A DNA stretch of 64,000 nucleotides from Patagioenas fasciata. Lineage: Eukaryota > Chordata > Aves > Columbiformes > Columbidae. Below, piece by piece: positions 22,786 to 34,990 of the stretch. The translations under genes were made by a program, and so were the position numbers. The stretch covers positions 31,721,501 through 31,785,500 of the forward strand of contig NC_092523.1 of assembly GCF_037038585.1 (NCBI RefSeq), in the 5' to 3' direction. The stretch's first letter is position 1; the number at the start of each line of letters is the position of its first letter. The notes under the pieces were generated by a model that saw only the letters and a program-made list of their open reading frames with translations, ran no database searches and had not been told where the DNA came from.

Positions 22786-23843
22786 CAGGCTACAAGTCTT
22801 CTGCATCATCTGTAATCATATTTAACTAAGAACTTAGCAGCTGGTTTTAAATCATACATGATTCAGGTTATACTGCCTTCAGTGGGTACTAGATTTCAAA
22901 ACCTTGATTTAACATTTTGGGAAACTGAGATAAAACCTGAATACAAGGTGACAACAAGTGATGGTCATGATATTATCTTAGTGCAGTAAATTAAAGACAT
23001 TCCAGAATCAATCTGATAACATGGGAAACTATTTCAGATTACAAACCACTGGCTTGTCAGCACTGGAAAAAACTTTGTGTGAGGTGATATAAAAGAACAG
23101 TACAAATATAATCATAGAATTATTGTTTTTAATAAAAGCTGCAAGTTAACTTTGATGTTATTCATCACCCTCTTTAATTTTCAGTGCTAGGGTACTGCAA
23201 CAAAATAATTTAAAGTTCAATGGTCCCTAATACTGCAGGGCATTAGTCTGCAGTTATTTGGTGATTTCATGGCTACTTCTTGATAGTTTTTCTTCATACG
23301 CTTCAAAGAGGAACTGACATCAATGAGGCAAAACCTGTCACATCAAATCTCAATTCAGAAACACTGAAACTTGCCTCATTTCATGATAAACTGAGAAGAA
23401 AAATATTTAAAAATGAGATAATTTAAATTGTGACAACCTTCTAATGGAAAAAGATGGTGTAGATCAAATTTTTGTCCACCAGATTGTTTATGTGCTGTAG
23501 TTGGAAGGTACGTGAAGAGATTTTTTTATTTTACTACTGCTGCTGCTTTCTAGACAGTATATGGTATATAATATGCAAATAATATCAAACTAAATACTGA
23601 CTACAAATTATTACAAGGCTGGAGGAAGCACATCTGCAAAATTTTGTTTGTTTTCAGGAAAAACTGAGGTAGGATTGAAAGAGAGTTGTACACCAGGATC
23701 ATGTAATACTTTGTACTTCATGGAGGTAGATGACTATAAGAAAAGAGAAGGAAACAAGTCACTCCAGTAGACTGCCTGAAGATATGAACAGGTCATTATT
23801 ATCAATATTTAGGGTGAATAATGTAAAAATTATATGCACTCAG

Positions 23844-24225
23844 TGTCATGATTTAACCCCAGCTGTCATCTGGGCACCACACAGCCACTTGCTCCCCTCC
23901 TGTCCAGTGGGATAGGAGGGAAAATGGAGAAAAAAGTAAAACTCCTGGACTGAGAAAAAGACATTTTAATAGGACATTTTAATAGCAACAACAATGATAA
24001 AAGATATGATATTGAATATACCTTGGCCAGTTCAGCTGTGCTCCCTCTCAGTTTCTTGTGCACCTGGCACAGTATAAGAAGCTGAAAAGTCCTTGGCTAG
24101 TACTAAGCAACAACTAAAACATTAGTGTATTATCAACATAATTCTAGTTCTAAATCAAAACCACAACACTACACCAGCTACTATAACTCTAGAAAAATAA
24201 CTTTATCCCAGCTGAAACCAGTACA
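23844..24225 (-). mobile_element. Short solo LTR of an avian ERVL-like endogenous retrovirus (LTR3), internally deleted
   Basis: On the minus strand it starts TGTACTGGTTTCAGCTGGG and ends in GGTTAAATCATGACA, the terminal signatures of the common avian ERVL-like LTR group. At about 382 bp it is shorter than the other LTRs here. The central part that should carry the TATA box is missing, so the promoter is gone. The ATTAAA-type polyadenylation signal lies in a 13-bp unit that is tandemly duplicated (23961-23985), giving two signals. I could not find a matching target-site duplication (CTCAG on the left, AATAC on the right). There are no internal proviral genes nearby. Confidence 0.87.
23961..23985 (-). 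repeat. 13-bp tandem duplication of the LTR3 polyadenylation-signal region
   Basis: ACATTTTAATAGG is followed by ACATTTTAATAG. On the minus strand each copy contains ATTAAA, so the signal is present twice. Confidence 0.8.
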
Positions 24226-24516
24226 AATACGTAGCATTCATCAGATACTGAAATAAAAGAAATAGATGTTTGTACTTTGTGTTCACAGAGTAATTTTCTG
24301 CACATCCGTGTGAATATTTTAAAATTCCATTTAAGTTTTTATTCCTGTCAACTGAACTTCTCTATATGTATAAATTTACAGGAAGATGATATAGAATAGA
24401 TACTGGATTAGGAATGGGAATACGATTGTTTGTCTTCAAGTGCTGGTACACATGTGTACACAATTTACAGATTGAGTCAAAAGTACTAAAACCTAAAATC
24501 TCTTTCAGAAAATACC

Positions 24517-24532
24517 CATGTCAGCTGACATG
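24517..24532. repeat. 16-bp perfect palindrome around a CAGCTG core
   Basis: CATGTCAGCTGACATG is its own reverse complement. It contains an E-box-type CAGCTG. A palindrome of this length can occur by chance in 64 kb at low expectation, and no context supports a regulatory role. Confidence 0.75.
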
Positions 24533-24932
24533 ACATCCATAGCTAATATTTCTGAAATGTGATCCAAATTGGTTACCAGGAGGATTACATGTCCCCAGGT
24601 TTTTCACAGGACCAAAAAGAGTGATTTGGATAGCCTGAGAGAGCAAGTATCACTGTTGAAGCGTTCCAGATATAGGTGACACCAAATCCTTGACATCCCA
24701 GAGCTGTCATCAGGTTGTTCTCTCAACAGATTAGTCAATTTTCATTTTCACCCCAACATCAGGATTGAGCTCCATGACAAAACTGAATGACCTTAGCAGA
24801 CCTTAACTGCATATTAGAAATTTTCTTCTGGACCATCCCTCATTGTCAAATATTTCAGCTGTTGCATTAAGATTTTCAGCATCATGATTCATATTATTGC
24901 TGGGCTGGTGCTACATGTGGCTTTCCTTTCCC

Positions 24933-24978
24933 CTATAAATGTTCTTCATTTTCCTCTATGAATGTTCTTCATTTTCAT
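24933..24978. repeat. 23-bp tandem duplication
   Basis: CTATAAATGTTCTTCATTTTC and CTATGAATGTTCTTCATTTTC sit 23 bases apart with one difference. This is a recent local duplication. Confidence 0.85.
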
Positions 24979-25611
24979 AAGAAGAGTAGTCATGATTCTG
25001 GGTGGCAATTGAGCTTCCTTTTCATAACTTTGTCAGGTCCTTCCTAAGAGACATAGCCAAACTTTAATCTGCTCCATCAGCTATTTGGGTGTTGGAGAAA
25101 AACAGTCCTGCCAAAAGCACTTCTTAATGTATTCTCTAAAACAATTAAAAAGCCCTTTGATTAACACAGGTAGAAAATACTTCCAGCCTTGAAATGATCA
25201 TAAATAGTGCTGGTGTGCAACTTAGTTTGGCTCTGCATCGTGCAGAAGCCTTCAATAGTGTGCCACAAACATAAGTACTGGTAGAGTGTGGCACAGGGGG
25301 AAGATGTTGGAAAGGACAGTCTCATTCAGATGCAGCTCACGCTGTGTTGTGTAAGGATGAATCAGTCTTTATGACTTCCTAGGGTAGTAAATTTTCATCT
25401 TGCTGACAACAGGAATAATTGCTCTGTGCAGAATAAAATCGCCTGTTTAAAAGTTTAAAAGCCCGATTTTTATGATCTATACTTCCTTATTTCTTAGTTT
25501 AACTTATCAAAGATCATCGTTACTGTTGTTACTACTCATGATAGTTATGTTTGTGGATAAAGCATAGAAAATTTTGCAAATTAATATGTTACTATGTAGG
25601 ACAGAGAAGTA

Positions 25612-25641
25612 TTAGGTTGGTGCAAAAGTAATTGTGGTATT
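25612..25641 (+). repeat. Left terminal inverted repeat of the mariner
   Basis: Begins TTAGGTTGGTGCAAAAGTAA and is preceded by the TA target dinucleotide. It is the transposase binding end. Confidence 0.93.
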
Positions 25642-25688
25642 GCACTGTGAGTTTTAAATCATTATAACTAGGTTCAAAAATATCTTCA

Positions 25689-26361
25689 TTAATCAAAATA
25701 GGAACCATTACAATCAGCACAGTTTTGCCAATGAAAAATAAGGTTTTTTATTCCCATAGCATAAAAATACGTGCCTCAGGATTCTACAAACTCTTGTAAA
25801 GCATTTTCTGCATCCATTCGTAGCCAAATTTGTTCAACACTGGAAGTGTTGTTGGTTGTGCGACGTGCGGTCAGGCACGGTTGTCGAGAAGAATTGGGCC
25901 CTTTCTGTTGACCAATGCTGGCTGCAGGAGTTGCAGTTCATCGTTGTTGTGTAGAAGACAACGACACTTTAAAATGACAATTTTTTTTAATTTTCAGTCA
26001 GCTCATGAGGCACCCACTTATTGAGGTTTTTCAACTTTCCAATTTGCATCAAATGCTGGATGACAGTAAAATGGTTGATGTTGAGTTCTTTGGCAACTTC
26101 TCATGCAGTTGTAAGATCAGCTTTGATGATTGCTCTCAATTGGTCATTGTCAACTTCTGATAGCCAGCCCCTATGCTTTTCATTTCAAGCTCTTGTCTCC
26201 TTCGCAAAACTTCTTGAACCACCACTGCACTGTACGTTTGTTAGCAGTTCCTGGGCCAAATGCATTGTTGATGTTGTAAGTTGTCTCTGCTGCTGTACAA
26301 CCCATTTTGAACTCGAATAAGAAAATGGCTTGAATTTGATTTTGTCTAACATAATTTCCAT
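25689..26361 (-). pseudogene. Mariner transposase pseudogene
   Basis: Mariner transposase cuts and pastes the element through an N-terminal pair of helix-turn-helix domains and a C-terminal DD34D catalytic domain. The start codon is at 26361 and the normal-looking stop follows CNGSYFD (25689-25691). An early frameshift lies near residue 9. The helix-turn-helix part is readable (IQAIFLFEFKMG, INNAFGPGTA, TVQWWFKKF at about 26190-26330). The linker motif WVPHEL is intact (25999-26016) but is soon followed by a stop. Two internal blocks are missing. The first, about 85 codons at about 25936, removes the first catalytic Asp. The second, about 35 codons at about 25815, removes the third. The second Asp remains in LLDN, next to another stop. 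It cannot catalyse transposition. The family's usual length is about 340 codons; about 225 codons of sequence remain. Confidence 0.94.
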
Positions 26362-26404
26362 AGTCTAAAATAAAGATAAAATAAACAGCAAGTAATAAGT
26401 CAGC

Positions 26405-26441
26405 AGAAAAAAAAAAAAAAAAGAAAAAAAAAAAAAGAAAG
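26405..26441. repeat. Poly-A tract inside the mariner
   Basis: A run of about 17 A, then G, then about 13 A, between the transposase start and the right terminal repeat. It explains the poly-Phe at the start of the 99-codon minus-strand frame. Confidence 0.85.
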
Positions 26442-26529
26442 CAAGAAAAATGTATTAAAATGATGTATAACATAACCACATTTATTGAAGAATATATTCC
26501 AATACCAAATGACAGATTTCAACAATGCA

Positions 26530-26559
26530 AAAACTGCAATTCCTTTTGCACCAAACTAA
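26530..26559 (-). repeat. Right terminal inverted repeat of the mariner
   Basis: Reverse complement of the left end with about five differences (TTAGTTTGGTGCAAAAGGAA when read inward). The outside dinucleotide is TT instead of TA. Confidence 0.9.
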
Positions 26560-29500
26560 TTTCCTTGGTACTAAAACCTCCACGTTATCCTTTGTATTGA
26601 CTGCTGATGATTTAAAACTCTTTTAGCATTTTGGAGGTGTTTAGATTTAAATTTCTGCGAAGGAGTTCAGAGTTCTCTTGTGAAAAGATGTTATACTAGC
26701 TGTCCACTTCAGTAGAAGGTGCACAAATGAAAGGAATGCCTTCATTAATAAACAAAGCCTCTACAGACACCAGACTAAGGGTATCTTGTCACAGCTGTCT
26801 CTGCTTGTGCTAAAATTGTGATTTAAAAAGTAATATACACAGACTGAGTGAGAAAAAGTTTAAGAAGTGAGAAAATGTTAATATACTGTAGGTGGTGTTC
26901 CACAAAATTGTGTTAATATCTCTCAAATTGTGGAAATACTAATGATGTAATGCTGGGTCTTTTTCACACAGAATATCTAATGCTTGCAGTGAGCTATTTA
27001 AAATCATCTGTCACAAAATCATTTGAAATTCGAATTTTTTTGTCTTGAAGTAGACTATATTGGAATTTAAATATTTTATTACCCTCACACATAGTTTCAT
27101 GAAAAGTTACAGCTCTCAAATAAATATTTTGGGGGACATTTTTTTTTCAATACATCATGTATCTTTTTAGAAGAATCCACCTGAAAATAATAGTACTTTA
27201 TTATTTAGAAAATTCTGCAAATTATTTGGAGTATTTAAGTGTATATTTTTTTAATTTCAATGCACAGAAATGCTATATCTGACTTTCTCTCTTGCATATG
27301 TGCTCCTCTTCCACATTGCTGAGTTTTCAGATAGGTTTATTCCTCTCCCACACCCCACATGGTATTTCCTACTTTGAAAGAAACAGAACTGTGGCTGGTT
27401 CTTTCACATGTCAACAGGTCTTACACTTCCGGTTTTAGCAATGCCTTTAGCATCCTGAAAAAAATCTATTGTACCCCTGATTAAGAGAGTCACATAGCAC
27501 AGTTTCTTCCTCAGTGTTCATTCCACAACTGAACAGCTTTTTTTTTCTGTCTACTGCTGCTTGAAATTGGTTAAATAATCCATTCTGCCAGCAATAAATC
27601 TATATGGTTTGTAAAGGAAAAAACCAAGTACTTTACATATTTGAATGTTGCAAATGTTTCAGTTTTTTCTGATAAAATTAAAAGTGACTGTGCTGAGGTT
27701 TTTTATGTTTCTTGTCTCTAGTTATGAATATGAAGCAAACAATAGTAATCCAGTTCCGCTTTTCTGCATTAGTCGGGTTTTTGTTTCTGCACAGATTAGG
27801 GTACATGTCTTATGTGAAACACAGGTTATTTTCAAAAGTGCCTCCCCTTCTGTGCTTGGACATGCACACACTACTATTTATATGTTGTAAAATAATGTCA
27901 CGTTAGTATTTCAAGCAGTTACATATAATAATGTCATTGGGTCAAACTATAACCTGTGAAGAGAAGAAAAATATCTCTTTGAAAATTTTTTTCCTGGAAG
28001 CCTTTTCTGCACCTCTAAGTGCACATCCAAGTGAACTTTTTAATGCTTGCAAAGAGATATGCCTTCATTGGTAAAGCAGGGTAATGGAGTTGGAGTTTTT
28101 CTTTGGCTTCTCATTTACCTTCCTTTCTGACATTAGACAAATAAATAACCCATTTCTGTCAAAAAGATGTTCTATAATACTCTTTGCAATCTGAGATTAA
28201 GAGTAGGAACACTAAGACCCTCAATGAAATATGAAAAATATTCTTGCCAGATACTATTATTACAACTTTGCAAAACAATAATTTCAAAAATCTGTTTTGT
28301 CAGCATACAATACTCATTATAAATAGCTTTTCATTATTTGTTAGTCCACATTTCATTTATGTTTTGGATGTTAATTCTGATCCAAAACAGAAATTTTATA
28401 GTTTCTTAAGACACAGGTGTTTTTTTAAGACACTAAAGAAGAAAGTAGCCTAAACCTGAAGTCTAGAAATGGGGAGATATTCCACTTACCTTGTGTTCCA
28501 TTTCTGAACTAGATAGTCACACCTGGAGATACTGTGGGTCCAGGGTCTTCTGTTTTATTACATATTAAAGAGGACCACAAGTTTTAAAGATAGCGAGGAG
28601 GGCTTTTACCAGGTCCTTAAAAGAGGGGGTAAGGAATCTTCTAGTGACACACATAATGATTGTTGCACTGAAACCATGTTTTTTCATCTCCCTCACTTTC
28701 TTCTGTAAAGGAAAATTCAGTCTTTCCACTTGGATTACTGGACCAAGGAGTTTTATTCTCTACAAAATGAAGGAAAGGTTCTTTAAAGTGAAAACCCATC
28801 AGAAATACAAAGGTTACTTCCAGACAGAATGGTTATGTGTTTCTATGTCCACCACGTGTCCAGGTGCATTATCATGAAAATGAGAAGAGGGAGCAAAAAG
28901 GAAAAGCCTGTTCCACAGCCAGGGACAGCCCAATGTAGAGCAACTTTCACCTCACTACAGGGCAGGGATATGGTTATGTAAACACTCAGACCCAAGAATT
29001 ACCATGAAGTGTTGTAAACACTTTGTATAGAACTAATACATTAATATTATTTTTAAATGCATAGATATGCAAGCCTGACACCTTGGAAAAAATACGTGCA
29101 CTTTGTGTGTACCACACAGAGCATCTTGGGAATCGTGGTGATACAAACACCTATTTGAGTAGACACTTGACAACTTATTTGTTAAGGTTAATTCACACAT
29201 TCACATATTTGTTTTTATTTCTGAGAAAAAAAAAATATCCAAGACTCAACCATGCCCAACTTACATAAGTAATAAGATTTACAGTGAATTTGATACCTTT
29301 TTCTTCAAGTCATTGGTAAAGATATTTGTTTCAGTGTTAGATAAATTATTGTCAAACCTTCCCCTAGAACAGCTCAGAAGGATTCAGATTTTTTGCTGAT
29401 CTATGATCATTTTTATTATAAACTGAAAATGTTATGTTCTTATGCTTATGCTTTTTTAGTGCTTCTACAAAAAACACAAACTTCAGAACTGTTGTTTCTA

Positions 29501-32500
29501 TAAAGGCTGAACTCAGCAATATATTCTTAAATAATTGCTGAGAAGCCTTTACACAGCTTTATTCAAGTCAGATGAATTTTACAGAAATAGAAACACTGAA
29601 AGTCGTAGTTGCAGCAGAGCAAGGAGGTAGAAAAACGAACTAGTGTGTATTGTGGCTTACATTTTTCTTTTCCTTTGGTAGTTTGACTTACTCCAGAAAG
29701 AAAAAGGTTTTGTGTATTATATACACAAGTTTACTGTATCTCAGAAAAATCACATGTAGCTGCAAAACACTCCAAAAACTTTGATATTTCATTTCTGTTT
29801 TTACTGATAACATCAGTTATTATTTTGTCTTGTATTTTCCTCCATGTCTCAGTCAGATAGATTGCCATAATATATCTGGAAAGGGCACATGTGAAACATA
29901 TGACATGATTCATTTCATCAAAGGTCAAAACGAGATGGAGATTTGTCTGATGCTACAAGAACAAGTTACCCACCATAATTGCAACATTCACTACTGAGAA
30001 AACAAGACAAACATCAGATGCTGAAGGAGAAAACAAACCTGTGTGGAGGTAATCCAAAGTCTGTGACTGTCTTACACATGCAATGTGATGGTGTAAGGGC
30101 AAAGACAATAGCTGATGGAGTAAGTGTTAATCTATTTCTCTGATGGTACCACACAACCGTGAGAGCAGATGCAAAGGAAATCAGGTTTGTCTTCTTTCCC
30201 TCAGCAGCTGCATACAGCAGCAGTTTTAAGCTGCAAAGCCATCCTTCTTAACGTAAATTCCCTCAGAGACTCCGAAGTTCAAAGCAAAACGTACATTTTC
30301 CATTATCATATTTATAGTTAGGTGACTATGTATAGATTCTTACTCCTTCACAATTCCTTATTCTTCTTTGCAGTTAGCATAAACAGTGTCTTCCTCAGTA
30401 CTGTTACTATCCAAGTCTTCTCTTCAAACTAAGGTATACTGGATAAAAGAAAACAAGTCAACAAGCAAAAACTAAACCAGTATTGGCTGGCCTAACAACA
30501 TCACAGACTGCTGTTTGAATATGATGGTCTGTTTGTCAGTGAGGGAATAGGTTTGTCATGAACTAGGAAAGTAAGGAAAAATACCTGAGTCATGAATATT
30601 GGGCATTCCTGCATCTCTGTAAGAAGCAACAAAACTAAACCCCTCTCTTTTTGGTGACAGCAATTATTGCCTTTCTTCTCATCGTTCTCTAGGATAACTG
30701 GAATAAAATATCCTTAAAAAGAAAACTTCTATCTAATTGACAGTTTACACAAATACCTCTGTCCTGAAATGGTTCAAATGTTAACAGGGAAAAGTGTGGA
30801 TACTTTGCTTGGTAGGTGGTTCATTTCAAGATTAATAAAAGAAACTAACCTGTGTAAATGCTTGATTCACATGGAGTCAGTGTGAATCAGTGTTTCTTCA
30901 CAGGACAGGTGTATAGTACATTCTCATGTTAGAGCTTTCAGTTTGTGCATTATGATATATCTCAAGAAAAGGGCAGCAAGCCTGGAATGAAGCTGAGCAT
31001 TTGAGATCTTGTCCTTATATTCTGTGTGTTGCTTGAATTCCTTGGTAACCAAGACAGAAAAAATAATGTGTCCTGGAGCATTTTGGATTTTCCAGTTACA
31101 CAATTGGATCTAATAAATATCCTCCCTTTTTACTCATGTTCTTAGGTAACTCTGCCTGTGCTAATAGTACTACATCACAGCTATATTGTTATAGTCAGGA
31201 GCTGTTATTTCCTGCTTATTTTGCTTTTTGCTGTACTAAATTAGGACTTCAGTTTGCATTTGGTCTAATTTCTTCTCTCTTAGGCAAGGCATCACGATGA
31301 TGTGTATAGCACGATGTATTTAGCTTCAGGCTAAGAATTAGGCCATTCTTCATTTTGTGGACATTTAGCTTCCCTTTCACATACTCCAGTGTCCAATGGG
31401 ATGGGACATTTGCCCTTTTGTCACAGGGGTATTTCTGGGAGTGAGTGCAAATAGATATTGCTAACAGCAGCTTAACATTACTCCTGCTGTGTAGTTTGCG
31501 ACTTCCATTACTTACCTAAAATTTATTCACTCTTAAATACATCCGTAGTTACCTGTATCCTTTTAACTAAAAAGATTATTGCAAGTTTAATGCTCTGGTT
31601 AGATGTGCTGTACACGATGCAAAGATACCATTTGAAGTCATATTTCTCACTTGAATTATATGAATGTTCTTCTCCCGCCTTATAAATGTCTTGATGTGCT
31701 GCTTTATTTGAAAACAGCTGCAGTGTTTTGGAAAACTGTCATCTTTTACTAGTCTTTCCAGCTAAAAGGAGTGACATTGTCATTTTTTTATGCCACACAA
31801 AAACTTTTAACTTGCAAACACAACGTCTTTTACTCACATAGTACCTGATTTATGTACTCTGGAAAAAAAAAAAAAAAAGAAAAAAGAATAAATGGCAGCA
31901 ACATTTGCTTTTTAATAACATACAGAAAAAAATACTTCCAAGTCAGCCAGGCATGAAGGAAACATACAGGAAGAGACCTTAAATACAAGCTGCTGACAGA
32001 TCATGAACCAAAACCGCCTTTTATGTATCTTGAACAGAAAACTTTGTAATCATCTATGCTATCAGTAGTGACAGTATATTCACTGAGATCATTATACCAA
32101 AATCTTGTAAGGCTTGGGATTATCTGAAAGAGGAGGAAATGTTCATTTATTCATGAAGTAAAACTGAAAGGCTTCTGTGTAGTATTGGGTCTGTCTTTAA
32201 TTAGAAAGTCAGGGAAGTAAGGCATTGGTTTAACTTTGCCTGAATAGCAAGTCAATTATTTAAAAGAAGGAAGAAAGAAGAATATTTCTCTAGAAAGAAC
32301 AAACAGGTTAATCTCAGGTATTTATTTTTAAAAGGTCGTCAAGAATCATTGTGCTACACTCAAATGTAGTGGGAAGACATTTGTTAAGGAGGTAAAACAT
32401 AAAGGATGTTGGATTCACTGTAAGAGTGAGAACAGGCAAACAATGATTACTGAAATTTATTTTTTTTTCTGAAGTCCATCCATTCAGTCTTTGATTCAGA

Positions 32501-33046
32501 ACTAGTTAAAAAACAAAAAAAATATCCTGCCAGATGTCCTGCAAGCAAGTTGTGGATATGCCTTTAAATTATTGTTGACCCAAGGTAGTTTTCAGTTTAC
32601 CTAAAACATTAAAAAAAAAATCTTAACTCTTCCCTTCCAGTGAGAGGTTTGTGTGTCATCACAAAAATGTTTAGGCAGATTTTACACATGTAAAGGTTGC
32701 TTTCTCTTAGTAGTAACTTTTATGTCTTTATTTTACATTGATGGATACTTAATAAAACATCAGTGAATGGTGTAGTTTAACATTTTTATGAAGCAGATTT
32801 TATTCAAACTATAAATTTTCTGAACCTGAAGGCATCTAAAGACTCAAGGTCTGATGCTATAATTGCATATGCACCATCTTAATTCATAATTGGTAGCTGA
32901 CATACTTTTGTGATATAACCCTGCAAGAAATACAGATTTCTGAGGTTTGTCACAATTGTCACAAAATAGAAGCTCACAGTACATTCCAGTTTTTCTGAAA
33001 TACTATTTGTAATAAACATAAGGAAATTTTAAAAACCAACAGCAAT

Positions 33047-33077
33047 AAAAACAAAACAAAACAAAACAAAACAAAAC

Positions 33078-33108
<31 letters not shown>

Positions 33109-33115
33109 CCAAACC
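33047..33115. repeat. (AAAAC)n microsatellite
   Basis: About 13 copies of AAAAC, nearly perfect, with one AAAAAAC interruption near 33080. Confidence 0.93.
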
Positions 33116-34990
33116 CTCTCTACTTGCACTTAGACTTGTGACAATATCCAAGTGAGTTTGTATTCTGATAGGCTCTATTAGAAAATTTCACACTCCAGAG
33201 AGTATCATCACATGCTCTCTCAACAACAAAAGTGAGACCTGTGTACATTTACCTGAAACTTCCTTACAGAAATTTGTTTCCTTCAGACAGATAACATTGG
33301 ATTATCAGATAAAATGCATGTTAGAATGGAGAGGAAAGGAATAGAAGTGCACCTATCAAATTAATTTAATTTTAAAGGAAGACAATTTTATGCTAGATCT
33401 CTTTCACAAAACAACTTTAAATGTTGTAAAAATATTTGCAATCCTTGACAGCTTCTAGAATCCCTTAGGAAACATCCCAATATGTCTCATGACCATGACA
33501 AGCAAATTGTTAGTAATTATCAGCCAAAACAGAGCTGAACTGAAGGCTTCAATTTTCCTTACTTTGTTGTCTTACTTCCATCTCTTAAAGAAAAGTGACA
33601 CTGGAAGAACTTCACCCAACAAAAATCTGTTACATAGGAAAAGCAACTGTGACCTTCAGAAAGCAGTTAAGATTGCTTAAAACTCCTCAAAAGTCTCAAA
33701 GTATTTCCTTAATATTTTGATGTTTATTGTAGCATTGATATCAACAATAATCAATACTGAAGATTTGTCATTCAGTGTGTTTTAGAATAACACGAGCATT
33801 TCTGAAAGATGCTGAGTATAATAAAAATTAAAAATACAATTTTTGTTAAGCATTAGATTTCAAGGAAATTCTGAGAGAAAAAAATAGGCCTACATTAACC
33901 AGTCAAAACTGATTTTTACAATCTAACATGTTTTGATGCAAAGTCTGAGGCTGTTCCTACTGAAAAGAACTGAAACGTTTGTTATTATATGTATTATTCT
34001 ATACTTAGAGGCCTAAAACATGCTTCGGACCTTGATCTTCCATTTGCTTCATAAAAGTTGCCATTTTATGATGTCGGATATGTTTTTCCAAATCATACTC
34101 TCCAAATGTTTGGTACAGATGCTGTGGTCATTGCAGGATGAATTGCAAGGTTAACACTGAAATTGACAAAAAAAAAGCCTTTGCTCATAAATTTTAAAGT
34201 GGTAGTAGGTACAAAGGATAGCTGCAACAGGCAGTGGAAGGGATGGTTGAAGAAGGGAAATACAGAGTCAGCATCAGAGTTCTCTAGATAGGTATCTTTT
34301 TTTCTAATGATAGGAAATAATGGTTGTCAACCATAAGTAACAACCGGTTATTCCCATAGGGAATAATATTCTCCCCACTTCCCTTCCAATTTCCAATTTA
34401 GGAACTTCCTGTTCCAGAGGTTGCATCTAAGACTTTTGAGTTTATAGGTGCCAAAGGATATATTTTTCAAGAGTTTAACAAATCCATTCTGAACTTGTTT
34501 GTAGTTCTACTTTTTTTTTTTTTTTGCAATGCCTCTGACAATCAGTTTCTCCGTTTAATTCTATGTTCATTTGAAGTAGGATAGCAAGAATTTAACTGTT
34601 GTATAATTTGGAAGAGTTAAGCATTTTATATTTGCTTTAGAAGTAGCTTCTTCTAAGCCAATGAAAAATCCATTATATATTCATAAAAATTTCTAAAATA
34701 CATTTGCTGTTTTAAGTCTAAACAGAAGAACAAATAAATTAATAAATTAATTCAAGATGCATCTTAGCTTTCAATCTTGTCAGAGTGGTCCTCTCTATAT
34801 TCATGCAACTACATGAGTTAGCCCACTGTTGCAGAAGTTGCAAGTCACATTATCTTTCTGTAATGTTTGATACATGTAAGGAGACGGATTTCAATAACTT
34901 TTTCATTTCAGGAAAAAAAATGTTTTAACATTTTAGTAACCATGGGATATGGCATACTTTTCTTAGTCCTTTAAAGTGCACAATTGCCTT

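Larger units (their letters stand above)
13196..23843. other. Unassigned non-coding stretch with small repeats
   Basis: No gene recognised in about 10.6 kb. The longest frame (108 codons, minus, 17665-17991) overlaps several others of similar length in different frames and shows no motif. Small repeats, a G-rich tract, a 9-bp perfect hairpin (18743-18764) and a weak candidate old CR1 tail (about 20200-20330) are listed separately. Everything else is plain AT-rich sequence. Confidence 0.45.
24226..25609. other. Unassigned non-coding stretch
   Basis: No recognised gene or element. It contains a 16-bp perfect palindrome (24517-24532) and a 23-bp tandem duplication (24933-24978). The part from about 24570 to 25330 is less AT-rich than its surroundings and could be an unrecognised old insertion, but I see no motif. 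Confidence 0.45.
25612..26559 (-). mobile_element. Mariner (Tc1/mariner) DNA transposon, Hsmar1-like, non-autonomous
   Basis: A 948-bp mariner with both terminal inverted repeats. The left one begins TTAGGTTGGTGCAAAAG. The right one, read inward, begins TTAGTTTGGTGCAAAAG. They match at about 25 of 30 positions. The left end sits on the expected TA target (25610-25611); the right copy has decayed to TT. The termini and the transposase fragment resemble the Hsmar1/SETMAR (cecropia) group, whose full elements are about 1.29 kb. This copy lacks about 340 bp and is non-autonomous. An A-rich stretch (about 26406-26440) lies between the right terminus and the transposase start. An avian mariner family such as Galluhop is an alternative name that I cannot separate from Hsmar1-like without a search. 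Confidence 0.95.

Noticed and set aside
23105-23160. AATCATAGAATTATTG block resembling the reverse of a CR1 end
   Set aside because: The similarity stops after about 15 bases with no further CR1 sequence; consistent with chance.
23490-23525. GTAGTTGGAAGGTACGTGAAG block resembling reverse CR1 3' sequence
   Set aside because: Too short, and the terminal octamer repeats are absent next to it.
25830-26320. Two plus-strand frames (64 and 99 codons) across the mariner
   Set aside because: These are antisense shadows of the transposase pseudogene, which reads on the minus strand.
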